Assembly: GCA_016295795.1 (NCBI GenBank)
Contig: JAEDKN010000042.1
Coordinates: 1-7,112, forward strand
Direction of reading: 5' to 3'
Source of the DNA: Bacilli bacterium
GTDB taxonomy: Bacteria; Bacillota_I; Bacilli_A; RF39; UBA660
DNA: 7,112 nt
A program made the translations under genes and the position numbers. The number at the start of each line of letters is the position of its first letter. Positions within the stretch are counted from its first letter, which is position 1. Under the pieces are notes generated by a model, which was given only the letters and a program-made list of their open reading frames with translations, did not search any database and was not told the origin of the DNA. Below, one piece after another: positions 6,168 through 7,112 of this stretch.

Positions 6168-6882
6168 ATCTTAATATTTCAAAAGTAACATTTTTCTTGC
6201 TTCCCATTTTTAATGCTTCCTTTTCAGTTGCGAATAACAGATCAAAAAGGAATTGTTTTCCTTTTCCTACTCCTCCACCTCTGTCCAATACTATTGCATA
6301 TATCGGAGAATTATCATAATAACCCGTATTAGTCATTTTTACAACAGTTCCAAAAGGATAAGATTTATCTCCCGCAACAATTCTTATAGTTCCATATTCT
6401 TCATCTTCATAATATATTTTTCCATCACTTATATCTCTTCCAGATGCCGTTCTAAAAGATGTACATCCATAACAATCAGGTCCATATCCAGCTAGTGACC
6501 CGTTTAAAGTTTCTAAAACTTTTTCAGTTTTTTCCACTGTTTTATTTTCAACTTCTGTTTTTGTTTGAGATTTTTCACTACTAGATGTATTAGTATCATT
6601 TGAAGATGATGAATTACTATTAGAATTATTTTCTTTATTTTCTTCTTTAACGATTTCTTTTTCTTCTACTTTATCTTCAGTTATTACCTCTTCAATTTCT
6701 ATATCTTTTTCCAAATAGTTACTACTAAGATATGTAGTAAGCAACTCATTAGAAGTCGTTATACTGTTTTCTATAGGCTCAATATCTTTACTAGATACAA
6801 TAACAACAAATATAAGAATAACTAATATAAAATCTATAACATAAAGCCATTTATATTTTCTATTTATAAATTCTCTTTTCAT
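6157..6882 (-). CDS. Membrane-anchored 3D-domain protein, probable cell-wall lytic enzyme
   Basis: The 241-residue product has a basic N-terminus, one membrane segment (about 12-30), a linker of about 95 residues and a C-terminal 3D domain (about 128-241). The linker is rich in Glu, Lys, Ser, Asn and Thr and is suited to spanning the wall. The 3D domain, related in fold to MltA-type lytic transglycosylases, is named for three aspartates. Here they appear to be D172 (VAGDKSYPFGT), D200 (VLDRGGG) and D214 (FLFDLLF). TASGRD (145-150) and YGPDCYGC (133-140, with C137 and C140) precede them. The step from D200 to D214 is longer than in the common pattern DTGGAIKGNxID. The likely role is cleavage of peptidoglycan outside the membrane. 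I start at the ATG at 6882, which has GGGAG five bases upstream; an ATG at 6939 lies in the loop of a terminator upstream of the promoter and is rejected. The family is fairly secure, but activity is not proven given the altered spacing. Confidence 0.85.
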   Translation of the reverse strand: MKREFINRKYKWLYVIDFILVILIFVVIVSSKDIEPIENSITTSNELLTTYLSSNYLEKDIEIEEVITEDKVEEKEIVKEENKENNSNSNSSSSNDTNTSSSEKSQTKTEVENKTVEKTEKVLETLNGSLAGYGPDCYGCTSFRTASGRDISDGKIYYEDEEYGTIRIVAGDKSYPFGTVVKMTNTGYYDNSPIYAIVLDRGGGVGKGKQFLFDLLFATEKEALKMGSKKNVTFEILRLGY

Positions 6883-6906
6883 ATAAACTCCCACTTGTTT
6901 ATTACT

Positions 6907-6935
6907 AGTATAATACAAAAAATCCAAACTGTAAA
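6907..6935 (-). promoter_or_regulatory. Promoter of the 3D-domain gene, embedded in the upstream terminator
   Basis: On the minus strand the -35 is TTTACA (6930-6935, 5 of 6 to consensus) and the -10 is TATACT (6907-6912, 5 of 6), with an optimal 17-base spacer. The -35 lies inside the stem of the preceding terminator and the spacer contains its T run. The expected start is near 6900, giving a leader of about 18 bases that contains the GGGAG ribosome binding site. Confidence 0.7.
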
Positions 6936-6954
6936 ACATTTTACGGTTTGGATT
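6917..6954 (-). terminator. Rho-independent terminator after the partial upstream gene
   Basis: Arms at 6921-6936 and 6939-6954 (AATCCAAAC on the left, GTTTGGATT on the right, extended by GTAAAA/TTTTAC) form a long stem of up to 16 pairs with one mismatch and a very small loop. On the minus strand it ends in six T residues (6917-6922). The stop codon of the partial gene lies 17 bases upstream, so this ends that gene's transcript. Confidence 0.8.
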
Positions 6955-6970
6955 TGTAAACGAGTTTACA
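6955..6970. repeat. Short inverted repeat just after the partial gene
   Basis: TGTAAAC (6955-6961) and GTTTACA (6964-6970) form a perfect 7-bp inverted repeat around GA. It starts directly after the stop codon of the partial gene on the minus strand, and lies 19 bases upstream of the -35 of the 3D-domain gene. It could be an operator for that gene, an extra hairpin before the terminator, or chance. I recognise no specific regulator. Confidence 0.45.
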
Positions 6971-7111
6971 TTAACTAAAATTAGTTATTACTATAATTTC
7001 AGAAGTGTTTTTATTAAATTTATATGTTTTCTTAACGTTTTCGTCACTATTACCAAGTTCAAATATGTAATTATCTCCCTCTTCACCAAGATAATTAAAA
7101 TACTGTTTTTC
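6971..7111 (-). CDS. C-terminal end of an unrecognised protein (partial)
   Basis: An open frame enters from the right edge of the window and ends at a TAA at 6971-6973, giving the last 46 residues of a protein. The visible sequence begins EKQYFNYLGEEGDNYIFELG and ends in SEIIVITNFS. It is polar, with alternating hydrophobic residues suggestive of beta strands, and no cysteine, membrane segment or known motif. It is called coding because it runs open to the window edge and its stop is followed, at a normal distance, by a good terminator on the same strand. I do not recognise the family; the rest of the gene lies outside the window. Confidence 0.7.
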   Translation of the reverse strand, partial: EKQYFNYLGEEGDNYIFELGNSDENVKKTYKFNKNTSEIIVITNFS

Positions 7112-7112
7112 A

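Noticed and set aside
6253..6495. Plus-strand open frame opposite the 3D domain
   Set aside because: The translation is Ser/Ile/Arg-rich low complexity and mirrors a conserved domain on the other strand.
6883..6939. Longer start for the 3D-domain protein at 6939
   Set aside because: This ATG lies in the terminator hairpin and upstream of the promoter; the ATG at 6882 has GGGAG five bases upstream and begins a normal basic leader before the membrane segment.
6930..6970. WalR-type boxes (TGTAAA at 6930-6935 and 6955-6960) upstream of the wall-enzyme gene
   Set aside because: WalR sites are direct repeats with a 5-base gap; these are 19 bases apart, and each is explained by the terminator stem or the palindrome.

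Overview
The window looks like a piece of chromosome from a low-GC, strictly anaerobic Firmicutes-type bacterium. The evidence is the strongly AT-rich sequence, AGGAGG-type ribosome binding sites, U-tract terminators, an [FeFe] hydrogenase beside a rubrerythrin and PerR, and single-membrane-anchored envelope enzymes. I cannot assign a genus. Every gene I can support lies on the minus strand, so the window is described below from high coordinates to low, in transcription order. No tRNA, rRNA, CRISPR array, insertion sequence or integrase was seen, and there is no gene-free stretch longer than about 200 bases.

Envelope part (7112 to 4820). The window opens with the last 46 codons of an unrecognised protein (6971-7111). 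A small palindrome and a good intrinsic terminator follow (6917-6954). The promoter of the next gene uses the terminator stem as its -35 region. That gene (6157-6882) encodes a membrane-anchored 3D-domain protein, probably a peptidoglycan-cleaving enzyme. After its terminator (6143-6167) comes a membrane-anchored NodB-fold polysaccharide deacetylase (4820-6097) whose metal-site spacing is that of the PgaB/IcaB type.

Oxidative-stress operon (4808 to 2247). A promoter with an extended -10 is followed at once by a Fur/PerR-type operator (4758-4778). Three genes follow: perR (4347-4745), an [FeFe] hydrogenase with an N-terminal rubredoxin-like domain (2909-4360, overlapping perR by 14 bases), and rubrerythrin (2341-2883). 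A strong terminator closes the unit (2247-2275). PerR carries all five metal-ligand positions of the peroxide sensor. The simplest reading is a self-regulated peroxide-defence unit in which H2 oxidised by the hydrogenase could supply electrons, through rubredoxin-like iron centres, to the peroxidase rubrerythrin. The electron-transfer part is inference.

Housekeeping part (2211 to 37). A separate promoter drives tex, an S1-domain RNA-binding transcription accessory protein. The last 36 bases (1-36) are AT-rich; an ATG on the minus strand sits at the very edge, but without a well-placed ribosome binding site I do not call a gene there.
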